A stretch of 64,000 bases of DNA from Acanthochromis polyacanthus (taxonomy: Eukaryota; Chordata; Actinopteri; Pomacentridae), in contig NC_067128.1 of NCBI RefSeq assembly GCF_021347895.1, positions 2,042,010 to 2,106,009 of the forward strand, read 5' to 3'. The notes beneath the pieces are model-generated. The model was not told the origin of the DNA. It was given only the letters and a program-made list of their open reading frames with translations, and made no database searches. Positions within the stretch are counted from its first letter, which is position 1. Each line of letters opens with the position of its first letter. The position numbers were made by a program, and so were the translations under genes. Shown here piece after piece: positions 1 to 12,369 of this stretch.

Positions 1-174
1 GCTCCGTGTTTTCATTCTTGTTGTAGTCAACAAGAATCCTTTTCAACAGAAGAGTGTTTTTTAAAGTGGTGCTCCATGTTTAAACATGTTTCTGAGCAGT
101 GGATGACAGAGTTCTACTGTGATAAAAGGCATCAACGCTGGTGGGAATGTAGAAAAACAGCTCAGTCATTATAT

Positions 175-1010
175 GATTTCTGATGGATAAGTCCTGATAA
201 GTCCACAACGATGGATTTGTAGTAGGATCGTGTATGTTCTGCATGTGTACGTTATGTACGGATACTGAATCACATGACCTAAATATGTAGCAGGCGGTGG
301 GAATTGATGGGACTCAGAAACACCCCTACAATTTAATCAGTTGTTCCTTTTATCATTTCTGATGGATAAGTCCTGATAAGTCCACAGTAGGGCTGCAACT
401 AACGACGCCTCGAGTAATCGTCTGAGCACGATATGCCATCAAAAGCAGAAGTGGCGCGCAATGCAACAGAAATCACCGTCCGACGGGCGCGGAACACGGA
501 CGGACATCGGCGCTGCATCGTAACATGTATTATGTACCAAGATGCGCGCTGACACCCGCGATCTATCGTAAACACGGATATCAGCGTTTACTATACAGCT
601 GTATCTAAACGCGGACGTCTCGGCTGCATCGTGCATACATAATATATGCACGATGCAGCGCCGACGTCCATCCGTGTTCCGCGCTCCAGTCAGACGCTGA
701 TTTCTGTTGCATTGCTCGCTCACTTCCGCGTTGAATGACGTATCGTGCTCAGCACGATTACTCGAGGCGTCGTTAGTTTGGCAGCCCTAGTTCACAGTGA
801 TGGATTTGTAGTAGAGGATCGAGTGTGTTCTGGCATGTGTATGTTATGTACGGATACTGGATCACGTGACCTAAATATGTAGCGGGCGGCGGGAATTGAT
901 GGGACTCAGAAACACCCCCACAGTTTAATCAGTTGTTCATTGGATCATTTCTGATGGATAAGTCCTGATAAGTCCTCAGAGGTGGATTTGTAGTAAGATC
1001 ACAATCAGCT
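175..1010 (+). repeat. Tandem ~179-bp dispersed-repeat units, interrupted by a MITE
   Basis: The phrase ttctgatggataagtcctga recurs at 176, 355 and 949. Between recurrences the text is nearly the same (gttatgtacggatactg, then cctaaatatgtagc, then gggaattgatgggactcaga, then tttaatcagttgttc), giving two full units and a partial third. The second unit is split by the foldback element at 388-789. A related copy lies reversed at 31.56-31.77 kb. The repeat family is not named here; its 3' side runs into an RTE-like tail. Confidence 0.8.
388..789. mobile_element. Foldback hAT-like MITE, copy 1
   Basis: The element starts TAGGGCTGCAACTAACGACG and ends with the inverted form CGTCGTTAGTTTGGCAGCCCTA. 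It is flanked by 8-bp near-identical direct repeats, gtccacag (380-387) and gttcacag (790-797), which is the hAT target-site hallmark. The arms stay complementary far inward (cgagtaatcgt, gagcacgat, cgcgcaatgcaacagaaatc and their inverted partners), so one strand can fold into a long hairpin. The core holds one 111-bp unit (503 to 613) plus a partial second (from 614). There is no coding capacity; ORFs across it are shadows of the palindrome. Confidence 0.85.
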
Positions 1011-1015
1011 GATGG

Positions 1016-1290
1016 AGTGTTCACATTTGTCATGGTTACAGTGAAGCCGTGGGCTGCTATCTTGCAACGATACAGAAATCTTTAACAAATCCGTGGATCC
1101 AGAATATAAGCTGCATCACTGCCAAAATCTAATCAGTTGGTCCTTGTGACATTTCTGACCTTCCCTGAAATTTCATCCAAATCCGTTGGCCTGTTTCTTT
1201 AGTAATGTTTGCACACAGACAGACAGACAGACAACTGTAACGCCGATCATCACATAACTCCGCCGTGTTCCTTGCTGGAGTTAAAATCTG
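1016..1290 (+). repeat. Dispersed repeat with RTE-like 3' tail
   Basis: The text aatctaatcagttggtcctt, then ttccctgaaatttcatccaa and a run of acagacagacagacaga resembles the 3' tails of RTE-type LINEs and derived SINEs. It shares the taatcagttg-tcctt-catttctga phrase with the tandem units just upstream, so it probably belongs to the same element. No reverse transcriptase is present. The class assignment is from memory of such tails and is not certain. Confidence 0.45.
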
Positions 1291-2179
1291 AATTCCATGG
1301 CTTAAATGTCTCCACACCAGTCCTACTGTTTAAACACCAAAAACTCACGTTTCAGTAAGGTGTGAATTACACGTTATCTATTCAAAATAAGTTTGCTTTA
1401 CTGATGAGAAATATGTCATTACACTCCACTTATGAGCAATAAAATCCTACAAGAGCACACGATATAAACTGACAAAGTTACAATCATGTGGGCTCTTTTT
1501 AAATTTAGAATGTGCATGTGTGTCTTTGTTTGGAGTAAGATGAGGAGATCAACAACTAGTCTCACTTCTACAGGTTAAACATAAAGCAACACAGGGCCCA
1601 GGTAGCTCAAGACGGCTGATTCTCAGCAACAAATCTGCTTATGGAGGCACTTTAACGGAGACAACAGTAACTTACTGCTTTATGACACATATTGATAGAT
1701 TTATTATGTAACGTTTTAATAATAGGAAAAGCATAGACTGCATGTTCTAAAATGACCATATTATCGTCAGTAATAATTGCCAGTATTGCTTCTTATTTTC
1801 TATTTTGGTCTATTTCAGTGAACTTCTTTTTATTTTCAGTCCCATACCATACTTGCATCTCGCTGCTTTTGCATGAGCTCTGCATTTACATCCTCATGTT
1901 ATGTATTTTGTCTTCTAAGCAATACTCTGGCACAAGAATTCCTTTGGGGTTAAAGCTGTATTTTATCTTATCTGTTTCATCACTTCAGTAAGGTGTTGTG
2001 GCAGTTAGTCTGCGGCTCTGGGAAAAACACAGGACTACATTAGCCATATAATTATTAGTGGGTGAATAGATAGAGATGGGCGATGGAGGAGGAACTCCTT
2101 TTCTTAATCAAGAACTACAGGACAATGAAATGATACTAAAAGAAGAAGCAGGCAGTAGAAATTGGGAAACAGACTCAAG
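1291..2179. other. Unannotated AT-rich stretch
   Basis: I see no gene, repeat boundary or strong motif here. Short ORFs are hydrophobic by composition and have no family features. Confidence 0.5.
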
Positions 2180-3115
2180 CAGGGGTCTCAAACTGATTTT
2201 GCTTCAGGGACAACATTCAATTTAATCATAGAAACCTGGAACTGAATGATACAGTATTTTACTTTATGACCAAAAACAAAGTCAGACAAAAACAACAAAT
2301 ATTACAAAGATCTGACACAAAAACAAGCAACAAACGATAAAAACGAGATAAAACACAAAAAAACAAGAGATAAAAACGACAAAAAGTTACAAGTGACAAA
2401 AATGGACAAACAACAAATTACAAAATGACACAAACAAGAACAAACATAAAATGGGACTGAAAACATGAGTGAGTATAGACAAAGCAAAGACAAAATGACA
2501 AAATAGAAAAAAACACAACGAGACAAAAGGAAACAACGACAGAAAATAACAGAACAACAAACGATAACAAACGACAAAACATGAGACAAACGACAGAAGT
2601 CAGAGAAAAACAACAAATAGAAAAATATTACAAAATGAGATGCAAATGACAAAAGTGAGGAACAAATGAGACAAACACCAAAAAAGAAATAAAAAGAAAC
2701 AAAAAATGACAAACGCGAGAAACAAAAAACAAAAAAGTAGACACACAAATGGGACAAAAAATAACAGAAACGTAAACAAAACATAGAATAAAGCCAAACA
2801 AAATTACAAAAACACAAGTGGGAAAAAAAGAAACAAAACGACAAACAGGAACAAAATCACAAAAGTCAGATAAAAAAAACCAACAAAAACAAGACAAAAT
2901 ATTACAAAAAATGAGACACAAATGACAAAAACAACAAACAATCTAATATTTTACTTTCTGATCCAAACAACTTGTCGTGGTCAGAAATGATTTTAAATTT
3001 ATAGTTTATAATTACAATCTGCAGTTATGTCTTCTCTGTAATTTTTACCTTTGAGGACCGATTGGACCTTCTGGAGGACCACTTTTGGCCCACGGGCCTC
3101 ATGTTGGACACCCTG
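2180..3115 (-). mobile_element. Minisatellite-bearing hAT-like element, copy 1
   Basis: The left end is CAGGGGTCTCAAACTGATTT and the right end is catgttggacaccctg, whose complement CAGGGTGTCCAACATGAGGC matches other copies. Flanks gactcaag and tactgcag match at 5 of 8 positions, which fits an old 8-bp hAT duplication. Next to the right end is the shared block acaacttgtcgtggtc...attttaaatttatag. The middle is an A-rich degenerate minisatellite. No transposase is left, so this is a non-autonomous copy. Related copies are at 13.5, 26.3, 29.3, 40.5, 58.0, 60.8, 61.2 and 62.8 kb. Confidence 0.75.
2270..2940. repeat. Degenerate ACAAAA/ATGAGACA minisatellite
   Basis: Variants of acaaaaatgagaca, acaaaatgacaaaa and caacaaa follow each other with no fixed period. 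Read on the minus strand this gives long Phe/Leu/Cys/Ser-rich ORFs (up to 180 codons) that are compositional only. The tract lies wholly inside the hAT-like element. Confidence 0.85.
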
Positions 3116-4566
3116 TACTGCAGTGTTATAATATTGACTGTTACTTGCACTGATGCTGTACATTTGATCATTAGATTATTAATCTCATGCATTAATATTA
3201 ATAATCTCCAACTGAAGGAATCATAAATTCCAACGTTGAACTGGAATCTGAACCATCAGGATTGATTTTTTCTCATCTGGAGCAGCTGCCAGCAAGAAGT
3301 GAAGTGTTCCTAGCAAGCCTGAACCATTCCTGCGACTTACTTAATTTTGTCACAGCAAAAGAAAGTTTCTTTATGAAATCAGAAGTGACATTTTTTCTGC
3401 TGCTGTATATGCATGAAGCGGGGAAGCCTGGCACTGAGGGACGGCACATATCTGCCTCGGCGTTCTCTCCAGTGAGCGACTGTGGCGTCTCTGTCGGGAG
3501 TGAGGAGCTTCTTCCCGCTCGCTTCCCCCTCATTTATCACTCCTTACAGGCAGAGGAATCTTCCCCTCCGTGTTCAGACGCATCCTGGCAGCTGCATAAC
3601 TCACTCCTGTGAACGCTTTGACAGCGCCGAGCGCTCGAATATGCGCGCCTCGCCGGGTCTCTGTGTGAATCTGTGTGGGTGCCATCTCTGAGCGGTGTAG
3701 GTCAACGCATGCGGCGCTTCTGAATGGGTGCGAATGTCTGCGCGTTAAGCTTCACACACACACACCACATACCACACAGAGGCACACAAAGGTCTTTCTG
3801 TTCCACTCCAAAAATGTATCACAGCTTCCTTTGTGGGGACGTGACGGGACAGGTGTGGACGGCTGGTGCAGCGTCTGGAGTACGGGGGGATAATGTAAAC
3901 AGCCTGGAATGTGATCCACATCACAGCGACTGATTTAGGAGAGGGCTTTGGAGGGGTGAGAGGTCACTCACTGCAGTGTAACAAAGAAATGAAACATAAT
4001 CCCCTGTGACAATCAAACCATGCTTAAGCCGCTTTTTCAGCAATTGCCATTGTCTGTCAACTTCCCAGGCCGAGTAATGGGCGCTTTTAGCTCCACTGGT
4101 GATTTATGTAGGCCGACTGTATTACCGCGCTACGACTGACTGTGTTGCTTTATGAGAGCGAGCACAGAAGTGCACAACGTAGAGGCTGAAAAATTACCAT
4201 AAAACAGTGGGTCAGTTCATCCACACTACAACAGAGCCATATTATAAATCCATCTCTGTCAGGCTGCGTTCACTTTCATTGAGACATCACCATGTTTCTG
4301 CCTCTGTCCCTTAAAAAAGCTGTAAAATATCTGTATTTTAGTCCCCAGAATGCAGAATAAATATATTAAAAGCATCTCTGTCCCACAACCACAAATGTAC
4401 ACACAAAATGAAACGGAATCAAAACGGTAGGCAATGGGTTTAAAATAAATAACATCAAGGAAAAGGACCACAGCACACATTTATATGTATATAGACTTTA
4501 TGAAAATAAAATGTGACATGATTATTGATGGTTATTTCTTGCTGTCCATTATTCTAATATGCCACA
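3116..4566. other. Unannotated stretch with a CpG-richer patch
   Basis: About 3595-3745 has many CpG (gcgccgagcgctcgaatatgc, atgcggcgcttc) and is followed by a short cacacacaccacataccaca run near 3753. I find no exon with paired splice sites. It could be single-copy regulatory DNA, but nothing proves that. Confidence 0.35.
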
Positions 4567-4647
4567 TACACCCCTGTCCAAAGTTTTAGGACACTGTCTG
4601 ATTCAAATAAAGTAGAACCTGTCCTACTACTTTTGACAGGGGGTGTA
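4567..4647 (+). mobile_element. 81-bp TA-flanked MITE, copy A
   Basis: It runs from TACACCCCTGTCCAAAGTTT to acttttgacagggggtgta; the two ends are imperfect inverted repeats beginning and ending in TA, as for Tc1/mariner-type MITEs. The inside reads ttcaaataaagtagaacctg. Copy B (5035-5116) is the same sequence inverted. Confidence 0.75.
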
Positions 4648-5034
4648 TTTCATCAAATGGATGTGATCAGGGCAGGACTCTGATCATACATGTAAAGTTT
4701 CAAGGCAGATTGGAGCATGTTCAGGGCATTTACACAGCATTTGAAATTTCATGGTGAAGGATCAAAATTCCAGAGGCCGCCACGGACACGCCCTTTGACT
4801 TTGGAAAAAGACTTTAATAACTTTGGATCATTAAGGCCTCTTGTATGTACTGGCCCAATTTGAGATGAATTGGAGTTTCCCCTAGGGAGGAGTTTGCTCT
4901 AGAAAAAAATGAAAAATGGGCAAAATCTGACATTCAACGCAAAATAGCTCACTTCCTGTTGGGTTTGGAATGTGGCTGTCACTGACTTTTTTGTTCAGCC
5001 TGATGTGCTGCATATGTGTACCAAATTTGGTAGA
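4648..5034. repeat. Dispersed repeat between two inverted MITEs
   Basis: The phrases gctcacttcctgttgggttt, gttcagcctgatgtgctgca and accaaatttggtag resemble a widespread fish repeat whose class I cannot name. It may be the internal part of a larger element whose two ends are the MITE-like copies A and B. Confidence 0.4.
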
Positions 5035-5116
5035 TACCCCCCCCGTCAAAAGTTGTAGGACAGGTTCTACTTTATTTGAATGAGAAAGTGTCCTAAAACT
5101 TTTGACAGGGGGTGTA
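5035..5116 (-). mobile_element. 82-bp TA-flanked MITE, copy B
   Basis: It ends aaacttttgacagggggtgta; its reverse complement reads TACACCCCCTGTCAAAAGTT then ttcaaataaagtagaacctg, the same as copy A. TA dinucleotides sit at both ends (5035-5036, 5115-5116). The opposite orientation to A makes a 550-bp inverted pair. Confidence 0.75.
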
Positions 5117-7060
5117 CTTTTCTGGTAACATATTAAACATAGATTTTACATTTAGGAAAAGTGCATTCTGACATTTAGAAGGCATATTACACTAAAGGCT
5201 TTTAAATTGTGTGCAACAGCCTTCGTCTCCAGTTCAACAAAGATGAAAATGAAAAGTTTAAATACATAATTCAGACTCTTTCTTTAAAATGCGTTCCTTT
5301 TTTTATTATTTACTTGATAGATGTAATCAACTTAGACATGTCAAAAATGTTTATGTAACTGAAGCGATAGCGGAAAGTTTTACTGGAACTGACTCATTGT
5401 AAAAAAAAAAAAGTTGTGACAAAAATCACCCTAAATGGCAAAGGAGTTGTGGTTTATTTTCATTTGATCATCATTTTTTAGGCCTTAGTGAGGTTTGGAG
5501 GTGTACGACGTTAAAGCAAATGAACATTCTCCATTAAAATTTGTGTTAGTTTCTTTGTTTGTTTTGTAATATATTTCTATATACTCCATTGCTCTCATTT
5601 AAAGCTGCTTAAACTGAATTGTTTGGATACTTGTTGATATTTAACAAGGAAACTTTTAGCAGCAGACACAGAATAACATGAGCATCTATGAGATGAATCT
5701 ACATCCAATGTCCACTTCATTTCTTTAAATCTGTTTTGGAGTCCCAGCAGGAAAAAAAACATCTGACTGACTCTAGATGCTAAACAGACGGCCTCCATTG
5801 TAGAACCTCGAGGCGGGGAGCCAGCGTTTACACTGAAAGCCCCTGATCAGTCCTTTAAGCCTTTCTGTTTCCATTGCAGCATGGGATCCAACAACATTAG
5901 CATGTTGGCTAGCAGATCACATTGGTAAAGTAAGCCACAGGCCACCATGACAAAGACTTCCGAGACGGTTAATGGCCTCAGCTAGGAATCAACCAGGACA
6001 GTGTTCCAATATCCCTGATTGATTTATTAAGATAAATTAAAATTCTTTAAAACTAGCATCCCTTACATCCTCCTTCAAGCTATGCTCTCCCTATATCATT
6101 TTGGTCTGACAACAGTCGCAAACAAAGGATCTGGCTTAAGTTTGGCCCGATACCAGTCAGTTAAAATGTGCCTTGATTGACCCTAAGGTCAGATCAGGAC
6201 ATCCATAGTTACTGGACATAACTCTGGTCCTATGAGCGCAGAGGAAACAGAACAACAGAGGTTTGCTTTGTTTTCCTTTCGGGTGAATTTCACATTGAAG
6301 ATGTTTTAAAAAAAAAAAGAGAAGACAAGACAAGCACAATGAGAAGGCAGAAAAATATTTGTTTACCTCTGCATCCAGTGATATTTAGATTTGTCCAGAA
6401 GTTCCTTTCCTGGACAAATATGGAACCCGAGCCACTGCGTTGGATTCTAGCCCCTATACATGGGTCGCCTGCTTAACCCTATAAGCTATACGGGCGTCGG
6501 GTGCCCAATAATCAAAATTATTTAATAAATACCAGGGTACCGGCCCACATGTGGACCAGCCCTTCAGTCAAACGACCGAATGACATAGCGTTCAATCCGC
6601 CCCTGAGGTGAACTCTGATCCATGCTTGGTCAAACGAAACGGTGTTAGCCAGCACAGGGCAATGTCCTCCTGTCCCCTTTCCTCAAAACAAGAAGCCGTT
6701 CTCGCGCTATACGCCCCGCCCCCCAGCCCCCGCCCCTCACGTGAAAACACTGCCAGTAAGATTGAAAGTTCAGTGTTTGTATTTTTGCTTTCAATTCAAC
6801 ATTTTCAATGCCAAAACTTACTGTCAGCATTGTGACTCCATAGACAAAGTACTTTTTTTTTCTCCCCATATAACAGCCCTGAAAGAAGCACAGAAGGCAA
6901 TTCTTGATGTTAGAACACTAAAAGAAGTTTAGCTGACACAAAAACAGCCAGCAACATACTGCAGAGAAAATGTGGGACTACAACGTGTACACACGAAGTG
7001 CCGCTTGGAGCGATAATCGTCTCGGCTCATCACTGCAAGCAACCCTTTTAGCAGCGTACA
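5117..7060. other. Unannotated single-copy-looking DNA
   Basis: There are A runs near 5401 and 6307 and nothing else I can assign. The stretch 6470-6600 (cttaaccctataagc...gggcgtcgggtgcccaataatc) has odd composition but shows no second copy in the window. Confidence 0.4.
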
Positions 7061-8400
7061 CAACAATTTGATCAATTGGTAATATTAAGAGCATTAATTA
7101 CGACAGCTTTAATAGTAACATTTGTTCAATTATGTGAGATAATTCCCTACACAGACACGCTGATGATAAAGGATGAGTTCAGCAGAACCGGTACAATGGC
7201 AGTGACCAGAGATTCTGCCCTGATGAATCTCCCTGACCCACTAGCTCATCTGTTTGGACTGACAGAGCGAAAGGGCAGCGGGATTAGTCGCTTATTAAGC
7301 AGGCCAGATTGCTCTTTAATCACTGGTGTTTGTTCGGGAGACAGGAAAGTGTCGCCATACATGCCTCGGTGGCTGCTGACGACAGGAACTGCGACAAAAA
7401 CAGAAGTCCAAGAATAGCTCGGCCAAACAGAAAAGTTAACACGGTGTGGTGCCGAGAGGCTGCAGCGACTTGACCTCCTTTGCATCTATTAGTTATTGTG
7501 GAAATAAGTGTCCTAGAAAGGGCAGGAATAAGGGAACATAAACCAATATGAAAATCCAGAAGCTTGCTGCTTTATGAACACTATATATCTGCCCTATTTG
7601 CATATGACAGAATATCTACACAATGTGCTCCTGGGATCGGACCTCCTGCTGTGATGATGCGAGTCACTTCCTCCCACATTTACACCCTGGTCATATCTGG
7701 GAGTTTACAAAGCGCGCTAATTACCACTAAGAACAAAATAACAGTCATTAGTTGGAGTCGCCCTGGACGCCACCAACGTTGTCCCTCATATTCAGAGGCT
7801 TTTGTTTGCTGCAGTAAAAATGAGGAACAACTGTGCAGTTGACATAACATTGCCATTAAATAGGACTACATTGAAACATTTTGCAGCTTTCTGTTGCCAC
7901 TCCAAGCAAAGAGCAGGAAAAACGGCAACGCTATGGGTCACCGTTTTAAGCACTAATGTAAAAGGGCATGTTCACGGTGCCCTGGGATTGCACTAAAAGC
8001 ATGACAACTCTGTGCATTAACCTCTCTGCGCTCAGCTGCAATGCCTCATGGTCTATTTACGCTTGCTGTCATAATTGACTTGACAAGTTTGTCATTATTC
8101 TAAAATCCTGAGATATTTTTCTACACCATTTAACATTCTCCATGCAAGTAATTAGTGACAGCCATCTGGTTGCAACTTCACTAAGACTAATCACAGAGGA
8201 GCGTATAGCAGGATGTGCGGTCCAAAGCGTCTGCAGTAGTTTGCTAAACTTGCAGAAAGTTGCACCCGACGCTGATGACGGTGTATTGAATTTCCCTTTA
8301 TTTCCCATTTGCTTTGAAGACATTATCGGCAGAGCGAAGGAAGGCGGCCGCAAGCAAGGAACAACAAATACATCTCCTTAAGTGTGTTTGAAATCACTCC
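7061..8400. other. Unannotated; possible conserved non-coding DNA
   Basis: Mixed-composition DNA with homeodomain-like cores (attaatta near 7093, gtaattag near 8148, gattagtcgcttattaagc near 7284) and no repeat signs. It resembles vertebrate conserved non-coding elements in texture. Only alignment to other fish could show this. Confidence 0.2.
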
Positions 8401-10190
8401 CGTTCACCCACTCACCGGTCTTTTTATACCATCCACTCAGTCTGCTCCACAAAGAGCAGCGAGCAGACTCCACTCGCTTATGAATCATTGTTGTTGTTGT
8501 TTTTTTAAAATCAATGTCTGTAATTTTATCATCTATACAATTGTGGGATTGTTAGCATAAAGTTGCGTCTGTCCTTCAGCGCTTGAACAAAAACACTTAA
8601 GGTTTAGGCATTCAAATAAAATGGTGGCAGATAAACACAGAGCAGTGAGGAGGGAAGGACTGTGCATCATGTTTACTTCAGCATCGAGTACCAAAACCAA
8701 GCACTGGGGTTAAATTATTCAAGACCGGAGGATCAATAAGCTTCGATGTTATCGGTTCTACTCTCAATAGAGGAGAAATTAAGAAAATAAATTCCCTGTT
8801 TATGCATTGCTACGTAAACATTATCTAGCACATTTTATGTCACTAACTTCTAATTTGTCTCGAAGGCAGTTTCCAAAAGACTTTTCTGCTGTTTGACACG
8901 AAGTTGGCTAAATTATAGTTAATGATAAAAACTAACCATATGAATTCAGTCTGAAATGGTGAGAGCTACATTTAAAGTGTTGTTCAGAAATTCAGCTCAG
9001 AGGTTCAGAAACGGCAATTTAATGAGGTAAACTCTTGTCTTGCCATACTTTGACCCTTTCTCTAACTAAATGTATTTTTTTGTTGTTTTTTTCTTAGGTA
9101 AAACTATTAATACTGCCCAGTAAAATGCAGTTTAAAAAACTCTTGAAAAATATGCAAAAAATAAAACTGCGTTATTTTTATTCTTAATTTGTTTTTTGTA
9201 TATTCTGCACCTAAAAGTTATCAGTAAGCCTAGTTGTACTGTTAAAATCTTACTAGTGTGAGGTAGTAGCATTGTTACAAGAGGTGGTATTACTAGCTTA
9301 ACTACATTTCTCAGTAGCATGGTGATAAAGGAGATGTTTTTTGAATCAGATAGCTTTTTACTAGTTCTTGTATTTATCAAGTACTGTTGTAGTGTCCGCA
9401 CAAGCGACATTTACCCGAGCAGTTGATGACTACATGATGCCACCACCATGCACGGGCATCTATCCACACTAAGTACAACATGAGCTAGCTTGCAACAGCT
9501 AAAGGTCAGCTATGTATATGCTTTTTGCCGTTGGTGGCAAATAAACCAAATTACACAAGAAAATAAATGACTAAATACAAAGTGGCTTTTGATATTGTAA
9601 ACTACATTGCCATGTTGGTATCGCTTGGCTTGTTCTCTTAAAGTTCCATTTATGTGTCCAACACTGATTTATTTTATGCCGTTACTGTTGACAAGTTAAA
9701 ATATAGCCATAGCACAAAAAGACAGAAGTCAGAAAATCTGTAAAGTCTCAGGTCAGTTACACAACTATCTGAAGCTAACGTTAGTCCACCATAAACAAGT
9801 GGTTCTGCAGTTGAAGTAAGGCTGCAGTAGCAAAACCTCTGAAAGTTCATCACTTATTAAATGAAGCTTTCAGTTGGAAGTGGAAAACTGCGGTATCGAG
9901 TCTTTCAAAGAGTGACACAGTCTTGTTAAATTATTGTCTGGAGAACGTATAGACAGCTTTCTCTGACATTCCTCTGCTGTCAAAAGATTCATAACAGGAG
10001 AAACTTCATCCAAGTTAAAAAAGAAAAGAAAGATGACAAAAAATGCAACACTAAAATTAATGTGACAACTTGACGGCTCCTCTAATAGCTAAGGTCTTGA
10101 GAATTGCAAGACCTACAGAAACAAGGTCAGGGGGCAGAAACAGTTGAGGAATCTCGCGCTACAGTCACGTTAGGTTCATTCCTAGGTTAA
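8401..10190. other. Unannotated AT-rich stretch
   Basis: I see no gene, no paired inverted repeats and no tandem array. ORFs are under 95 codons and have no family motifs. Confidence 0.4.
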
Positions 10191-12369
10191 GACTTGGAGT
10201 GAGTTGTGGCTGTCAGGACCGAGTCAAGTCTGAACAGATCTCAGACTGTGTGTGCGGTGAAACTGTATCATCTCTTGTCACAGATGAGAACAGATTGTCT
10301 TCAGTTTGGACTGCAACTTTATCCTGTTGGCACTTCAGGACTTCAAAACACTGACTTTTGTGTGAAAATAAAGCAAGGGTTCGTGCCTGTGCTTGCCGCT
10401 CGATGACTAAGCTCAGACGGCCATCGGCGCTGACATTTCATGGGACTCCGCTGACGTGCCCCTCCTCAGGTGTGCTCCTGAAAATGTCAAGAAACTGAAA
10501 AAGAAGTTGTGTTTACCAAAAAGCTTATAAGTGTTATAATTTTTTTCTCCTTGTGAAACATGGCTTTCGGTGTTCTCTGCTGACAGCACGGTGACAGCTC
10601 CTTGGCCGACACAGCCGTGAAGAGAGAGGCGGAGGCGAAGGACATCAAAGTGCAGGTGGAGCGTTAGTAACATGGGGGCAGCTCCGGATGAAGGCATCGC
10701 ATCAACAGAGATAACAGGCCAGGCGTCTCAAACACACCAAAACAATACCACCGCAGCACCCAGGCCCTAACATCTCTCACCTGCTACACGACGACCTTCA
10801 AAAGGTCTCGTTTTATCTTTTGTCTACAAAGTGTCGGGTACTTTGACCGAGGAGGGATGTGTGCTGTCTGGAACTGAGTGCGACTCTGTGTGTGTCGCAT
10901 GCTAGTTTGTGCTTTCAGATAAAACAAGAAGGAAAAAGCCAAAGAAACTCCACGGAGCCCGCGGTGTGTGTTGCCTCCAAACAATCCGAGCAGCCTCTCG
11001 CTGGTTGTTGTTGCATATGTTGATGCTTTTCCCCCCTCTGAAGCTTCTCCCTCTCTCATATATGAGGTGACTCTAGCGCTAGGAAGACTTTGAGGCCAGA
11101 CGAAAGCAACCATCACACAGACGGGATAAGCTTAGAGCTGTGTGTAACCAGATTTGATCCCGCGGCGCTGTCGGAGATGCTCGACTTTAAACAGAGGTCT
11201 GAGATGTGTTGGTGTTCCCACCTGATACCTTGTTATGACTCCGCGTGAACGCTTTGATGTCGAGCATAGCGCCGGTGCAGGAAAGTCATTTGGAATTCAA
11301 GCCCACGCCTTTCACGGGTTCATACTTTTGTAGTGGACGAACCCGAAGCTCTCACCTCTCTTCAATCATTAATCGCTCTGAGTCTTGCCGGCGAAGATGG
11401 CTCAATCTCCAAATGTATTAAGGCTAAAACCCAGTCTGGCAGGTTGATGAATTAATAATAATCCTCACATGAAGGTCTATTCAAAGTGGAGGGAAAAGTG
11501 GCGAGAATCAAGGTCTCCTCGCTGCTATCACTTTGGACTTGAGAGATCTGTGTGAAGTGGCTGCATAAAATATCACCTTGGGAATATTTAGCATGGATCA
11601 TCTCGCTGATGTAAAGCTGGCTGTAGTCACATCAAACATGTGCTACTGCAAGTGTGTTTTAGAGCCTTTCAAGGGTCATTTTCATGGGACTGGAGAGAAC
11701 TGTGCTTTGACGGCCCTCTGAGCTTTTCAGCATTGCAGTGAATTTTATGCTCTCGCCATAGGGAAGTTCAAACAGTGTCACTGTGAAAGAGCTTCTTTAT
11801 GATGTAGTGTTTAAGCCATCTGGTGCTTTTTTCGTAAGCTCCTTATTACAGCATGTTCCTCCTAATGATATTGTGAGACGCTCTTTGGTGAGAAGTAATT
11901 AGAGGGTTTGTAATGTACCTACCAACAAGTGAATTTCATCATATTATTGTGCTTTGAACGTAAAGAATATAGGGGCTAAGAAAATGGTACAGCAAGTTCA
12001 GAAATGCTTAACCGAACAAGTCAGGAGCTTACAGCCAGTGAGTTTGTACTGCAGCAGAGCAACAGAAATAGAGCAAGTATTTGACTTATTCCCTAAGAGA
12101 ATTGAAGAAATGCTCATATTAGCACGGTAACATGCCTTTATTTTGTTGTGTTACCAGGCTAACCTTTGCTAAACAGCAGTAAATACACAGCAAAGATTAG
12201 GTTAATGTGAATATATAGTGAAGTAGTATTTGGTCACTACGTCTCTTAGTTTAAAATCATTTTAACCATCTGTTTTATTATTCATAGCTTTTCTTAGTCA
12301 TAAGTGCAAGGTCTTTATTTGCCACCAAAGCAATCAAACAGTTCTTCTAGTTGCTAACCACTTTTCGCA
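10191..12369. other. Unannotated; possible conserved non-coding DNA
   Basis: From about 11100 to 11760 the sequence is balanced in composition, free of repeats and contains runs such as tcaatcattaatcgctctga and gttgatgaattaataataat. These look like homeodomain-site clusters. No splice-bounded ORF was found. Confidence 0.2.

Noticed and set aside
439..723. 94-codon ORF at 0.4-0.7 kb and the 76/73-codon ORFs at 31.8-32.2 kb
   Set aside because: Shadows of the palindromic MITE; similar peptides appear on both strands.
2302..2844. 180-codon Phe/Cys/Ser/Leu-rich ORF (and similar at 26.6-27.3 and 29.4-30.1 kb)
   Set aside because: These are readings of the A-rich or T-rich minisatellite inside a hAT-like element; stops are rare only because of composition.
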